A stretch of DNA of 64,000 nucleotides, taken from assembly GCA_018907035.1 (NCBI GenBank), contig JACCIC010000017.1, positions 248,001 through 312,000 on the forward strand. The letters run 5' to 3'. The number at the start of each line of letters is the position of its first letter. The stretch's first letter is position 1. The stretch comes from Sycobia sp. Sy_11. Taxonomy: Eukaryota; Arthropoda; Insecta; Hymenoptera; Epichrysomallidae. The notes under the pieces are model-generated. The model did not search any database and was not told the DNA's origin. It was given only the letters and a program-made list of their open reading frames with translations. A program made the translations under genes and the position numbers. This document shows positions 53,901 through 56,525 of this stretch, piece after piece.

Positions 53901-56036
53901 AAAACTTAAACGTGATAGAAATAATTTATATTCACTTTGCAAGGATATAAAATTTTATAAACTCAGAAACAATATAAGATACTTTTAATTAAAATTTGTT
54001 AAATAAAAGGAAATTATTAATAAAATCTAATATATATGAAAATATAGTGCAATACTAATGATTATTTATGTACCAGCTAGGTGATACATACCAACTTTAA
54101 TTTTTTCTCCTGGTTTACTTAATCGAATTTCTGGTATAGGTTTTTCAGAAGTTAATTTAGGTGACAAATCTAAAGCTGATGAATCAAAAGCAGGTCTTGG
54201 AGCTAAACAGACATTAAGTAATGGGTCAACCATTATTAGTTGCATGTTAGTAAAAGCAAAACTCAAATGTCAAGACTAATAAATCAGCTACATATTAAAT
54301 TAAACAAGATGTAATTTAATATTTTTTCTAAGTAGATTGAAGGTTAAACATATTTTCAGTTTAAACATTTTTAATTAAAAAAAAAGGAAATAATGAAAAT
54401 AATTATTTTAAAATATTCTTACATGCAATCTATTATACACTAATAACATGCATCATTTATCGAAGGAAAAGTTGTTAACATTATTTAATTTATTTACTTA
54501 TTATTGCTACTCTATTTATAGTGGAGCAGTAATAATTAATTTTTAATATAAATACATAATGTAGTTGATAACAGGAAAAAAGATTGAAGTAAAAGGCTCA
54601 CGTTTATACTCTTCATTATTCTTGCAATCTAATGTTGACTGAACCTGACCAGGTCTATTAGGATCAATTCCAAACACCATATCTAAAATTCTAAATTCAT
54701 AAATTTAAATATAAATAAATAATACACATTTACAATATAATAAATTTAAATTTACTTTTTTTTCAAAGTATTGAAAAAATTAAGAATAAATTCAAAATAA
54801 CTTGATTCTTCCTGGAAAATAATCTGAATTGCTCGATCAGTTCCTGGAAGCCACCCTTCCAGTGTTTCTCTAAACTCTTCATTGTTTTTAGCATATGTTA
54901 ATATTCCAAATGCACCAATTGTCACTGCACTAATAGTTAAAAGAGTTCCAGTACTTCCATGAGATTTATTACTATTACATAATATATTATATAATTAATA
55001 ATTAATAATGATTATAAATGGAATTTTTAATTTAGCTTGCAAAGATTATTTTAAACGCAGTATTAAAATAATTTACTCAATTTTGAACATAAAAATATGA
55101 ACATTTTTAAAGTATACAACTGAATTACCATGCATCACTTAGGAAGGGTGAAAATAGAATAGCTATTAATAATGTGTAGCTACAAATAATGTGTTTGAAA
55201 ATTAGCCGAAACTTGAAAATTTTTGAGCAAGTACCTTTTTGATTCAGTTGAATACCTATAGCTATGATCAGATAATCTGGATACAAGTGAAACATCTTTG
55301 AGAAGCCTAAAAACACACTTCTTTAAATAAGAAATTTTTTGATTTAATACAGCTATAGTTTGTTTTAATTAATTTTATTTTGAAAATAAAGTTCGAATCA
55401 TAACATAACATTTATAAATTATAATGAATTTATAATTTGTACTGACAATGAACAAGTGACACATTCAATGAAATTTTTTAAAATATTGAATGTTTTTGTT
55501 AATCTTAAACTTTTGACATATAACTCACCTTTCTTCACATTTGATTTTTGACCTTGTTTCATAACACCTTGCTGCTAAATAAAGCCTTTCAATACCTTGT
55601 TTCTTAATCTATAAAATTATATGATGTTAGTCATAAAAAATATACACAGAGAAATTATGTAAGCCATCTTGACATATCGAAAACACTAAAGTCTTACTTT
55701 TTTAAATCAAATAATTAATGACAATTACGACAAGTCTTTGACTTTTCTCATTTATATTAAACCTAATGCAAGCTTAATAATCATATAATAAATAAACGTA
55801 AAAAATATTGTAAAACATTGTTTTTTTATAGATACTTGAACAGATTATAATCGAGAATAAAAACACGAATATCATAAAGGTTCATTCATAAACATTCTCG
55901 GGGATTTTGCTATTCGAAGAACACAATATAGTGTAAAAAATACATCAGTATTTGGAGAGTATTGCCAAATAATAGCAGTACGTACCCGATTAAGATTGAG
56001 GCCATTGATGGGAAATTTTAATCCAATTCGGTACAT
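5370..56036 (-). CDS. Mic60: MICOS complex subunit MIC60 (mitofilin), 13 coding exons, 3' end outside window
   Basis: MIC60/mitofilin is an inner-mitochondrial-membrane protein that organises cristae junctions within MICOS. Thirteen exons join in phase (minus strand): 56036-55986, 55608-55529, 55306-55235, 54971-54756, 54690-54602, 54202-54092, 53881-53683, 53179-52768, 52702-52577, 30493-30265, 17581-17423, 10082-9979, 5557-5370. They total 2036 nt, or 678 codons plus 2 nt. In order the protein shows a basic N-terminal presequence ending near RYSTES, one transmembrane helix (about residues 73-92), a long charged coiled coil (exons 7-10), and the conserved mitofilin signature in exons 11-13 ([28 protein letters not shown]). 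Length fits the family, which is usually about 700-760 aa. The final exon with the last 50-70 residues was not found in 1-5369 and should lie beyond the left edge. Introns 9 and 10 (22 and 12.7 kb) are swollen by mobile elements. Family assignment is firm; exons 2 and 3 are the least certain. Confidence 0.93.
5875..6700 (-). pseudogene. Mariner N-terminal relic
   Basis: On the minus strand the frame ending at 6297 encodes [18 protein letters not shown] followed by W-K-K-W-F-K, the mariner helix-turn-helix pattern (S-A-A-E-A-H-R ... W-F-R-F). Further C-terminal similarity runs toward 5875 but is heavily mutated. No terminal repeats could be placed. Confidence 0.5.
7108..8341 (-). mobile_element. 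Degenerate mauritiana-type mariner (older copy)
   Basis: Flanked by TA (7106-7107, 8342-8343). Termini are similar inverted repeats (left TTAGGAGTACAACTTTG). The minus strand encodes broken transposase: [19 protein letters not shown], then [51 protein letters not shown]. The first catalytic block reads EEEKW instead of GDEKW, and stops and frameshifts are numerous. A shorter inverted copy lies at 38233-39159 and a relative at 41169-42162. Confidence 0.85.
8346..9631 (-). mobile_element. Full-length 1286-bp mauritiana-type mariner, one nonsense mutation
   Basis: A complete DD34D mariner flanked by TA (8344-8345 and 9632-9633). The inverted termini pair TCAGGTATGTGAATAAGTCT with TTAGGAGTGTGAATAAGTCT. 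The minus-strand frame 9465-8422 would encode a 347-aa transposase, broken only by TGA at 9159-9157 where the sister copy at 20 kb has CGA, so a single C-to-T change at a CpG. Catalytic blocks GDEKW, QHDNARP and SDYHLF are intact with 34 residues between the second and third Asp. It sits directly beside the older mariner 7108-8341. The inverted duplicate at 38 kb lacks it, so it is younger than that duplication. Confidence 0.95.
9634..9978. other. Intron 12 sequence
   Basis: AT-rich with a short (TA)n at about 9677-9692. The same sequence, with a longer (TA)n, is present in inverted orientation at 37852-38230. Confidence 0.7.
9979..10082 (-). CDS. Mic60: MIC60 exon 12 (mitofilin signature)
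   Basis: 104 nt encoding [20 protein letters not shown] and then [14 protein letters not shown], one of the most conserved mitofilin blocks. Acceptor GTTTCAG, donor AAG|GTGAGC, ending in phase 0. A near-identical inverted copy lies at 37748-37851. Confidence 0.95.
10083..10770. other. Intron 11 proximal sequence
   Basis: AT-rich. Up to about 10290 it belongs to the segment duplicated in inverse orientation at 37476-37747; beyond that nothing was recognised. Confidence 0.6.
10771..11811 (-). mobile_element. Decayed mariner relic
   Basis: Termini share AAGTAAGTTT(C/A)CAGCG in inverted orientation, and TA follows at 11812-11813. The minus strand keeps short transposase-like pieces ([11 protein letters not shown] near 11380, corresponding to R-I-V-T-G-D-E-K) with many breaks. 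Length is somewhat below that of an intact mariner. Confidence 0.6.
11838..12589 (-). mobile_element. Internally deleted mariner, GGAGGCGAAC TIR family
   Basis: Inverted ends GGAGGCGAACTTAGTTCCC and its partner (AAACTAAGTTCGCCTCCTAA) with TA at 12590-12591. The minus strand retains the mid and C-terminal transposase ([36 protein letters not shown]) where the third catalytic D is N (SNYHLF). The first catalytic block and the N-terminus are deleted. Confidence 0.7.
13079..14711 (+). mobile_element. TTAA-flanked Kolobok/Mutator-like element with deleted transposase
   Basis: A 1633-bp element with perfect 17-bp inverted termini (GGCAGTATTCTACTTTA) flanked by TTAA on both sides (13075-13078, 14712-14715). 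The TTAA duplication with GG-starting termini fits Kolobok better than piggyBac. Inside, an open frame (13473-13739, 88 codons) encodes a basic N-terminus with FHGNRF at residues 24-29. After a break, 13790 onward reads [20 protein letters not shown], resembling the C-terminal core of arthropod Mutator-like transposase-domain proteins. The central catalytic part is missing, so it would depend on a helper. Confidence 0.65.
13473..13739 (+). pseudogene. N-terminal remnant of the TTAA-element transposase
   Basis: 88 codons from ATG; basic, Ser/Arg-rich start ([17 protein letters not shown]) then a cysteine pair ([10 protein letters not shown]) resembling the zinc-binding region of large arthropod Mutator-like transposases. 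The frame stops where the rest of the protein has been deleted. Not a host gene, judging from its position between matching terminal repeats. Confidence 0.55.
14716..17422. other. Intron 11 of MIC60, no feature recognised
   Basis: About 2.7 kb of AT-rich sequence. A slightly GC-richer patch at 14840-15010 and another at 15590-15660 have no readable coding pattern. No element ends were found. Confidence 0.5.
17423..17581 (-). CDS. Mic60: MIC60 exon 11
   Basis: 159 nt encoding [20 protein letters not shown] and then [12 protein letters not shown], the start of the conserved C-terminal mitofilin domain (the W-x-x-CQAL pattern). Acceptor TTTGCAG, donor C|GTGAGT. Confidence 0.93.
17825..18120 (-). 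mobile_element. Penelope-like terminal repeat fragment (pLTR)
   Basis: In minus orientation it shares, in the same order, blocks found in five other places in the window: a GCGAGTTCGAAAC... motif (18081-18118), a GACAGTC(T/A) block, a CGGGGGT block, and the terminal ACTGTAAGACCAATA. This is the long-terminal-repeat-like end of a Penelope-like element. It holds a degenerate hammerhead-like motif. Confidence 0.6.
18175..18560 (-). pseudogene. BEL/Pao retrotransposon fragment (integrase zinc-binding region)
   Basis: The minus strand reads [20 protein letters not shown], then [32 protein letters not shown] and [18 protein letters not shown]. This is the linker and H-H of the integrase zinc-binding domain in BEL/Pao polyproteins (the usual pattern is L-x-x-x-G-R-L-x-N ... 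K-H-P-I-L-L ... H-x-G). Stops interrupt it and nothing of gag, protease or LTRs is seen. Confidence 0.65.
18561..19214. other. Unrecognised intron sequence
   Basis: Could include further degraded BEL/Pao sequence on the minus side, but no motif is readable. Confidence 0.4.
19215..19780 (+). pseudogene. Penelope-like element: end of RT and start of GIY-YIG endonuclease
   Basis: After an inverted terminal piece (19215-19245) the plus strand encodes NWYRKPTW and [20 protein letters not shown], then [20 protein letters not shown], typical of the Penelope RT thumb and linker. After a frameshift near 19675 it reads [20 protein letters not shown], the start of the GIY-YIG nuclease with its C-x-x-C. 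The mariner at 19781 cuts it off immediately after YYIGQTE. Confidence 0.8.
19781..21057 (+). mobile_element. Mauritiana-type mariner with intact ORF, 5' terminus truncated
   Basis: Sister of the element at 8346-9631. Its 3' end is complete (...TTATTCACATACCTGA followed by TA), but at the 5' end the first nine bases of the terminal repeat are missing: homology starts at TGAATAAGTC directly after Penelope-like sequence. It could therefore be immobile in cis while still encoding a full-length protein. A second copy of the 3' terminal 46 bp lies at 21592-21637. Confidence 0.93.
19938..20981 (+). CDS. Mariner transposase, uninterrupted 347-aa ORF
   Basis: Uninterrupted frame of a DD34D mauritiana-subfamily transposase, which cuts and pastes its element at TA. 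The N-terminal paired helix-turn-helix region ([32 protein letters not shown]) is followed by a second HTH ([20 protein letters not shown]), the WVPYEL motif, and catalytic blocks GDEK, QHDNARP and SDYHLF. The residue after GDEK is Ser, while the sister copy at 8.4 kb and most mariners have Trp. Length matches Mos1-like proteins (about 345 aa). The ORF is open, but activity is doubtful because of that substitution. Confidence 0.93.
   Translation: MKMSKFEPSRRHLQEVSLYWFNLKKSAAETHRLLQEAYGEGCVDDSSVRGWFRRFKSGDFDVEEKERSGRPQIFEDREFATLLDEDSCQTQEELAEALGVDRTTISKRLKAMGMIQKQGNWVPYELKLRDVERRFFTCEQLLQRHKRKGFLHRIVTGDEKSIRYDNPKRRKSWGLPGHASSSTAKPNIHGAKLMLCIWWDQLGVVYYELLKPNERITGEVYRRQLMRLSRALREKRPQYSDRHDKVILQHDNARPHVAPPVKTYLETLKWEVLPHPPYSPDVAPSDYHLFRSMTHGLADQHFHSYEEAKKWVDDWIEAKPVEFFRNGIRMLPERWEKVVASHGQYFQ
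21060..21590 (-). mobile_element. Fragment related to the 49.0-50.8 kb element
   Basis: Starts ATACTAATTTATAAAGGCAA, the reverse complement of the right end of the element at 49.0-50.8 kb, and shares further blocks with it (the exotic-base-poor stretch with CTACTGAATCGATT, a GA/CT-rich tract, and CGCTTCTGT near the other end). It lies between two copies of a mariner 3' end. Class unknown; no protein. Confidence 0.5.
21592..21637 (+). repeat. Second copy of the mariner 3' terminus
   Basis: 46 bp matching 21012-21057 with a few changes, again ending TTCACATACCTGATA. It brackets the insert at 21060-21590 and may be an unusually long target duplication or a leftover of another mariner. Confidence 0.75.
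21655..21800 (+). mobile_element. Penelope-like terminal repeat fragment
   Basis: Plus orientation: CTACGGGGGTGA, GGACAGTCTGACTGTCATT, then ACTGTAAGACCGATAAAAAT at the end. Probably the distal part of the Penelope-like element whose coding part is at 19257-19780, separated by the mariner and a second insertion. Confidence 0.6.
22204..22252. repeat. (TA)n microsatellite
   Basis: About 24 TA units, immediately left of the foldback element at 22253; a matching (TA)n lies on its right, so the element probably inserted into a TA tract. Confidence 0.95.
22253..23091. mobile_element. Foldback MITE, copy 1 (839 bp)
   Basis: Ends are inverted repeats: left ATGGAAATAAGTGATCAA near 22260, right with the complement of AAATAAGTGATCAACG near 23070. 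Inner sequence continues the palindrome almost to the centre near 22640 (for example AAGACTTTAGCTGAGAA against TCTAAACTAAAGTCTT). (TA)n flanks both sides. No ORF. A related element is at 44718-45374. Confidence 0.85.
23092..23137. repeat. (TA)n microsatellite
   Basis: Right-hand TA tract flanking the foldback element. Confidence 0.95.
23574..23945 (-). mobile_element. Penelope-like terminal unit with 30-bp perfect inverted ends
   Basis: Begins with ATAAATATTTTTTCATTGGT... and ends with its exact reverse complement, giving about 30 bp of perfect inverted termini, the outer parts of which read GGACTGTAAGACCAATGAAA. Internally (minus) it carries GACAGTCAGACTG, CGGGGGT, and the hammerhead-like motif at 23861-23899 (CTAATGAGGAGTCGTAGCGA then GAGCTCGAAACGTTGGAC). 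Confidence 0.65.
24226..24620. other. GC-richer block of unknown nature
   Basis: Clearly less AT-rich than its surroundings. Holds short overlapping frames without recognisable motifs and an 11-bp inverted repeat (GAGAAAATATT near 24531 against AATATTTTCTC near 24559). Could be an old TE or a regulatory segment; not identified. Confidence 0.35.
25384..25670. other. GC-richer block of unknown nature
   Basis: A CpG-containing patch inside MIC60 intron 10 with overlapping frames on both strands and no family resemblance. Neither a coding exon in MIC60 phase nor an RNA gene could be supported. Confidence 0.35.
26478..26880 (-). mobile_element. Penelope-like terminal repeat with hammerhead-like motif
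   Basis: Minus orientation, starting from ACTGTAAGACCGATAAAAAT at 26490-26515. At 26755-26792 it carries CTGAGGATGAACCGTAGCGG followed by TTCGAAACGTCGGAC, with the stem GAACCGTAGCGGTTC. It joins directly to the endonuclease fragment at 26916-27210. Confidence 0.65.
26916..27210 (-). pseudogene. Penelope-like GIY-YIG endonuclease domain
   Basis: The minus strand encodes [23 protein letters not shown], then [20 protein letters not shown] and [13 protein letters not shown], the GIY-YIG nuclease that is fused to Penelope-type reverse transcriptase. Y-Y-I-G-Q-T corresponds to the YIG half and the later E to the metal-binding glutamate. No reverse transcriptase is readable upstream (27210-27700). 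Confidence 0.8.
27211..28763. other. Unrecognised intron 10 sequence
   Basis: Moderately AT-rich. Positions 27540-27900 are GC-richer and contain palindromic bits, but no gene or element could be named. Confidence 0.4.
28764..28790 (-). CDS. Candidate 27-nt cassette exon of MIC60
   Basis: A 27-nt segment lies between a TATTTTTAG acceptor and a consensus GTAAGT donor, inside intron 10. Because 27 is a multiple of 3, inclusion keeps the frame between exon 10 (ends with one base) and exon 11. It would replace the junction codon and insert roughly KANALGILP before DRLNAEKDA. Splice-site quality and phase support it; no conservation or transcript evidence is available, so it could be chance. Confidence 0.4.
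28791..30264. other. Intron 10 proximal sequence
   Basis: Very AT-rich; nothing recognised. Confidence 0.5.
30265..30493 (-). CDS. Mic60: MIC60 exon 10 (coiled coil)
   Basis: 229 nt encoding [20 protein letters not shown] and a further charged helix ending [10 protein letters not shown], typical of the mitofilin coiled coil. Acceptor TTTACAG, donor A|GTAAGT. It is distinctly more GC-rich than the surrounding intron. Confidence 0.93.
30897..31013 (+). mobile_element. 5'-truncated SINE copy
   Basis: About 117 bp nearly identical to the reverse complement of 37287-37405 (shared blocks GCTTTGTTTACAAACACATC and GCTGATTAGCACC), ending in a TAAAATAAAA-like tail. It lacks the tRNA-like head found at 37405-37475. 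Confidence 0.6.
31811..31850. repeat. (TA)n microsatellite
   Basis: About 20 TA units. Confidence 0.95.
31854..32244. other. GC-rich block upstream of the R1 element
   Basis: Starts TGTGGGATTGGTGG and ends near CCCTATACA with an internal TATAAA; this resembles an LTR but no target duplication or partner was found. It leads into CT-rich and then (C)n(CA)n sequence where the R1-clade element inserted. Confidence 0.35.
32245..32262. repeat. (CA)n target tract, left side
   Basis: CA repeat immediately upstream of the retrotransposon; (AC)n resumes directly after its poly(A) at 36993. Confidence 0.9.
32427..33797 (+). pseudogene. R1-clade ORF1 (gag-like, zinc knuckles), one nonsense codon
   Basis: 457 codons including an internal TAA at 33606-33608. 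The N-terminal part is polar and charged; the centre has an RNA-binding-like region ([11 protein letters not shown] ... [20 protein letters not shown]). The C-terminus carries CCHC knuckles: [17 protein letters not shown], then [14 protein letters not shown], then [22 protein letters not shown]. The TAA falls inside the first knuckle. The ORF1 protein normally binds element RNA and the target site. Confidence 0.85.
33794..36776 (+). pseudogene. R1-clade ORF2 (endonuclease and reverse transcriptase), frameshifted
   Basis: Starts at the ATG overlapping the ORF1 stop. The N-terminal APE-type endonuclease has the ISEPY glutamate (E34), GDFNAW (119-124) and the SEH box. The reverse transcriptase has [39 protein letters not shown] and [10 protein letters not shown] (motif A), then a one-base frame break near 35605 inside the P-Q-G-S motif, and [10 protein letters not shown] (motif C) in the new frame. 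A second frame break near 36320 and a TGA near 36421 precede the C-terminal zinc finger ([20 protein letters not shown]). Not translatable as one protein. Confidence 0.9.
36994..37060. repeat. (AC)n/(GT)n low-complexity tract
   Basis: Right-hand continuation of the CA tract followed by a mixed CG/TG run, then AT-rich DNA and (TA)n at 37098-37142. Confidence 0.9.
37098..37142. repeat. (TA)n microsatellite
   Basis: About 22 TA units. Confidence 0.95.
37270..37475 (-). mobile_element. tRNA-derived SINE
   Basis: On the minus strand, 37475-37405 reads like a degenerate threonine tRNA from the D-arm onward: TAGAGC, an anticodon-arm-like CTAAG-GACTAGTAA-CTTGG (AGT anticodon), then GTTTAAATTCC where a B box is expected. 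It is followed by a body shared with 30897-31013 and an A-rich tail. The 3' part of an acceptor stem is absent, so it is not a working tRNA. Confidence 0.5.
37748..37851 (+). pseudogene. Antisense-oriented copy of MIC60 exon 12, splice sites intact
   Basis: 104 bp matching exon 12 with three visible differences, one changing Val to Met ([12 protein letters not shown]). The GTTTCAG acceptor and GTGAGC donor are kept and the frame is open. It points against the gene, so it cannot enter MIC60 mRNA unless antisense transcription occurs. Probably a passenger of the duplication. Confidence 0.9.
38233..39159 (+). mobile_element. Duplicated copy of the old mariner, further deleted
   Basis: Inverted copy of 7108-8341 with TA at both ends. 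Transposase fragments: [36 protein letters not shown]. The central and C-terminal part between about 38940 and 38960 is deleted relative to the parent. Confidence 0.85.
39746..41168. other. Unrecognised intron 9 sequence
   Basis: AT-rich; includes a 39750-39790 stretch of TATAGTATA repeats. No element ends or coding pattern. Confidence 0.45.
41169..42162 (-). mobile_element. Degenerate mauritiana-type mariner
   Basis: TA at 41167-41168 and 42163-42164. Relative of 7108-8341; the minus strand keeps [55 protein letters not shown]. The middle and C-terminal parts with the second and third catalytic Asp are deleted. Confidence 0.8.
42165..44717. other. Unrecognised intron 9 sequence
   Basis: About 2.5 kb of AT-rich DNA; a small GC-richer patch at 43240-43310. 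No features recognised. Confidence 0.45.
44718..45374. mobile_element. Foldback MITE, copy 2 (657 bp)
   Basis: Ends CGGTCTTTCCGAAATAA and its inverted partner (complement of CGATGTTTCCGAAATAAT). Shares terminal and internal blocks with 22253-23091 (GACCTAACTAATAC-like, TTCCACCTAGTTT(C/T)TCCTTT). No coding capacity. Confidence 0.8.
45545..45592 (+). ncRNA. Tandem hairpins upstream of the hammerhead
   Basis: GTAGG/CCTAC (45545-45549, 45555-45559) is followed by TGCCAAG/CTTGGCA (45561-45567, 45586-45592) extended by CTGCC/GGCAG with one bulged T. Predicted from pairing only. Confidence 0.4.
45664..45732 (+). ncRNA. Type III hammerhead ribozyme
   Basis: Self-cleaving RNA motif with every conserved core base. 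Stem III is GCGT (45664-45667) with ACGC (45729-45732). The cleavage triplet is GTC, predicted cut after C45668. Stem I is a perfect 7 bp, TAAGGCA (45669-45675) with TGCCTTA (45690-45696). Then CTGATGA (45697-45703), stem II GTC/GAC (45704-45706, 45723-45725), and GAAA (45726-45729). Loop I (14 nt) contains GTTACCGAC (45679-45687), the exact complement of GTCGGTAAC (45709-45717) in loop II (16 nt), so a strong loop-loop pairing is possible. Stem III is only 4 bp, as in other type III hammerheads that work best as dimers. The host element is not identified. Confidence 0.85.
45761..45785 (+). ncRNA. Small hairpin downstream of the hammerhead
   Basis: GTGTTC (45761-45766) pairs with GAACAC (45780-45785) over a 13-nt loop. 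Part of the hairpin-rich stretch between 45545 and the foldback arm. Confidence 0.35.
46373..47669 (+). mobile_element. Irritans/Hsmar1-type mariner, 1297 bp
   Basis: TA on both sides (46371-46372, 47670-47671) and inverted termini TTAGGTTGTTAAATA / TTAGGTTGTCAAATA. It occupies the loop of the foldback element. Confidence 0.92.
46557..47593 (+). pseudogene. Mariner transposase with one TAG and a 3' frameshift
   Basis: From ATG 46557: [60 protein letters not shown], then catalytic [24 protein letters not shown] and GDYHLF. TAG at 47148-47150 replaces a Trp codon in the conserved C-V-W-W-D-W-K-G block, and a frameshift near 47490 spoils the last 35 residues. Closest by motif to the Hsmar1/SETMAR group. 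Confidence 0.9.
47688..47750. repeat. Interrupted (TA)n
   Basis: TA tracts interrupted by TG, to the right of the mariner, still inside the foldback loop. Confidence 0.9.
48275..48570 (+). mobile_element. Penelope-like terminal repeat fragment
   Basis: Plus orientation: hammerhead-like GAAGATGAACCGTAACGGTT then GGAAACGTCGGAC (48308-48351), AGTCAGATTG, TCAGGGTAATTATGAACAAG, GGACAATCTCGCTGGCATTA and the GACTGATCGATAAAAATAT end. Begins 12 bp from the foldback right arm. Confidence 0.6.
48890..48984. repeat. 20-bp perfect inverted repeat
   Basis: GAAATATATTATTGTAAACA (48890-48909) and its exact complement at 48965-48984, with a 55-bp loop. Confidence 0.85.
49280..49945. repeat. 60-bp tandem repeats with a polarity switch
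   Basis: About eight direct units begin with (G/A)AAGTCGT-like starts at 49471, 49531, 49591, 49651, 49690 (shortened), 49750, 49811 and 49871. Upstream, from about 49280 to 49460, at least two or three units run in the opposite orientation (GTTCGGACTATTGGAAATTT; GTTCGAATGATAGAATACGA). The 60-bp period is divisible by 3 and gives a 20-residue periodic peptide in one frame, probably by chance. Confidence 0.8.
49951..50007. repeat. (TA)n microsatellite
   Basis: About 28 TA units. Confidence 0.95.
50848..50955. repeat. 23-bp perfect inverted repeat around (TA)n
   Basis: CTAAGTGTTATCTATTCTAT+CAT at about 50848-50870 and its exact complement at about 50933-50955; the loop contains (TA)n at 50899-50929. 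Confidence 0.85.
51089..51214. repeat. 59-bp perfect palindrome with 8-bp spacer
   Basis: Arms 51089-51147 and 51156-51214 are perfect reverse complements (left starts TACTTTTTTCTTGATGGCTA, ends TTTTTACTTGTATGGA) around TAGTATAT. A transcript would form a long perfect hairpin. No flanking duplication was seen. Confidence 0.93.
51215..52576. other. Intron 9 proximal sequence
   Basis: AT-rich; no features recognised. Confidence 0.5.
52577..52702 (-). CDS. Mic60: MIC60 exon 9 (coiled coil)
   Basis: Exactly 42 codons in phase 0, starting [14 protein letters not shown] and ending IIQENYELR, with a consensus GTAAGT donor. Highly charged helix. It is followed by the 22-kb intron 9, which contains the R1 element, the hammerhead and several foldbacks. 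Confidence 0.92.
52768..53179 (-). CDS. Mic60: MIC60 exon 8 (coiled coil)
   Basis: The largest coding exon (412 nt). It encodes charged heptad-rich sequence, including [35 protein letters not shown] and [20 protein letters not shown], as in the mitofilin coiled coil. The donor is CAG|GTAACA; the exon ends in phase 0. Confidence 0.93.
53683..53881 (-). CDS. Mic60: MIC60 exon 7
   Basis: 199 nt encoding an acidic stretch ([20 protein letters not shown]) followed by [20 protein letters not shown], the conserved start of the mitofilin helical region. Acceptor TGTACAG, donor AA|GTAAAT. Confidence 0.9.
54092..54202 (-). CDS. Mic60: MIC60 exon 6 (proline-rich linker)
   Basis: 111 nt encoding a proline- and serine-rich linker ([15 protein letters not shown]... 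ending KPGEKIKV) between the membrane anchor and the coiled coil. The donor is G|GTATGT. Phase is continuous with exons 5 and 7. Confidence 0.85.
54602..54690 (-). CDS. Mic60: MIC60 exon 5
   Basis: 89 nt encoding [20 protein letters not shown] and a further short acidic segment. Two nearby AG acceptors exist; only the upstream one (exon start 54690) keeps the frame open. The donor is GTGAGC. Confidence 0.8.
54756..54971 (-). CDS. Mic60: MIC60 exon 4 (transmembrane helix)
   Basis: 216 nt encoding a hydrophobic helix ([20 protein letters not shown]) followed by [20 protein letters not shown], the typical mitofilin membrane anchor and short intermembrane-space linker. The donor is AA|GTAAAT. 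The acceptor at 54972-54973 is the one that keeps frame with exon 3. Confidence 0.88.
55235..55306 (-). CDS. Mic60: MIC60 exon 3 (end of presequence)
   Basis: 72 nt with a TTTTTAG acceptor and a GTACTT donor, in phase with both neighbours. It encodes [20 protein letters not shown] and a few more residues; the RYST/S pattern resembles a matrix-processing site just before the transmembrane segment. Confidence 0.72.
55529..55608 (-). CDS. Mic60: MIC60 exon 2
   Basis: 80 nt between a TATAG acceptor and a GTGAGT donor, entering in phase 0 and leaving with two bases. It encodes an arginine- and lysine-rich stretch ([20 protein letters not shown]) compatible with a mitochondrial presequence. The call rests on splice sites and phase; this part of mitofilin is poorly conserved. 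Confidence 0.7.
55986..56036 (-). CDS. Mic60: MIC60 exon 1 (start codon, presequence)
   Basis: The ATG at 56036-56034 opens 17 codons (MYRIGLKFP...) ending in phase 0 at a GTACGT donor. The peptide is basic and hydrophobic, as expected for the start of a mitochondrial targeting sequence. This start was chosen because it chains in phase to exon 2 and sits 142 bp from the divergent mRpL35 start. Confidence 0.75.
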
Positions 56037-56178
56037 CTTTCAGGATGGCCGGTGTCGGTCGGCTAGCCAGGGGAAAAAGGGGAACGACGGCACGCAGAAA
56101 AACAGCTGGTATCTAACAACCTCAGTAGCGCCAAATCAGCTTTATTCGTTGGTTGCTGTGCTTCCGTCGTAGAAGATA
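56037..56178. promoter_or_regulatory. Divergent promoter between MIC60 and mRpL35
   Basis: Only 142 bp separate the MIC60 start codon (minus) from the mRpL35 start codon (plus), so both 5' UTRs and core promoters must lie here or overlap. The segment is far more GC-rich than its surroundings and has no TATA box, as in housekeeping bidirectional promoters. Both products act in mitochondria, so shared control is plausible but inferred. Confidence 0.65.
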
Positions 56179-56474
56179 ATGATACGATTGTTCAGCGCCG
56201 CTTTGCGACGTAAGTCAAAATATATTTGAGGGATAATTTTGTACTTGATTTGGAGTGTCAAATAAAATATAAATCATATAAATTCATTTTTATGAAAAAA
56301 GTTTGAAAACTAGTATAATTGTTGACAATATTTTGAGAAGTGTTTCAAGAGCTTAGAGGTTAGTTCGAACAAAAACATGGGTGGCCATGTTGAATGCGGT
56401 TAAACGAAGGAACGATATGTAGTTCGACGTTCTTTTGGTGCACAGTTTTAAATTTTATAACGGAGTAGATATGT

Positions 56475-56525
<51 letters not shown>

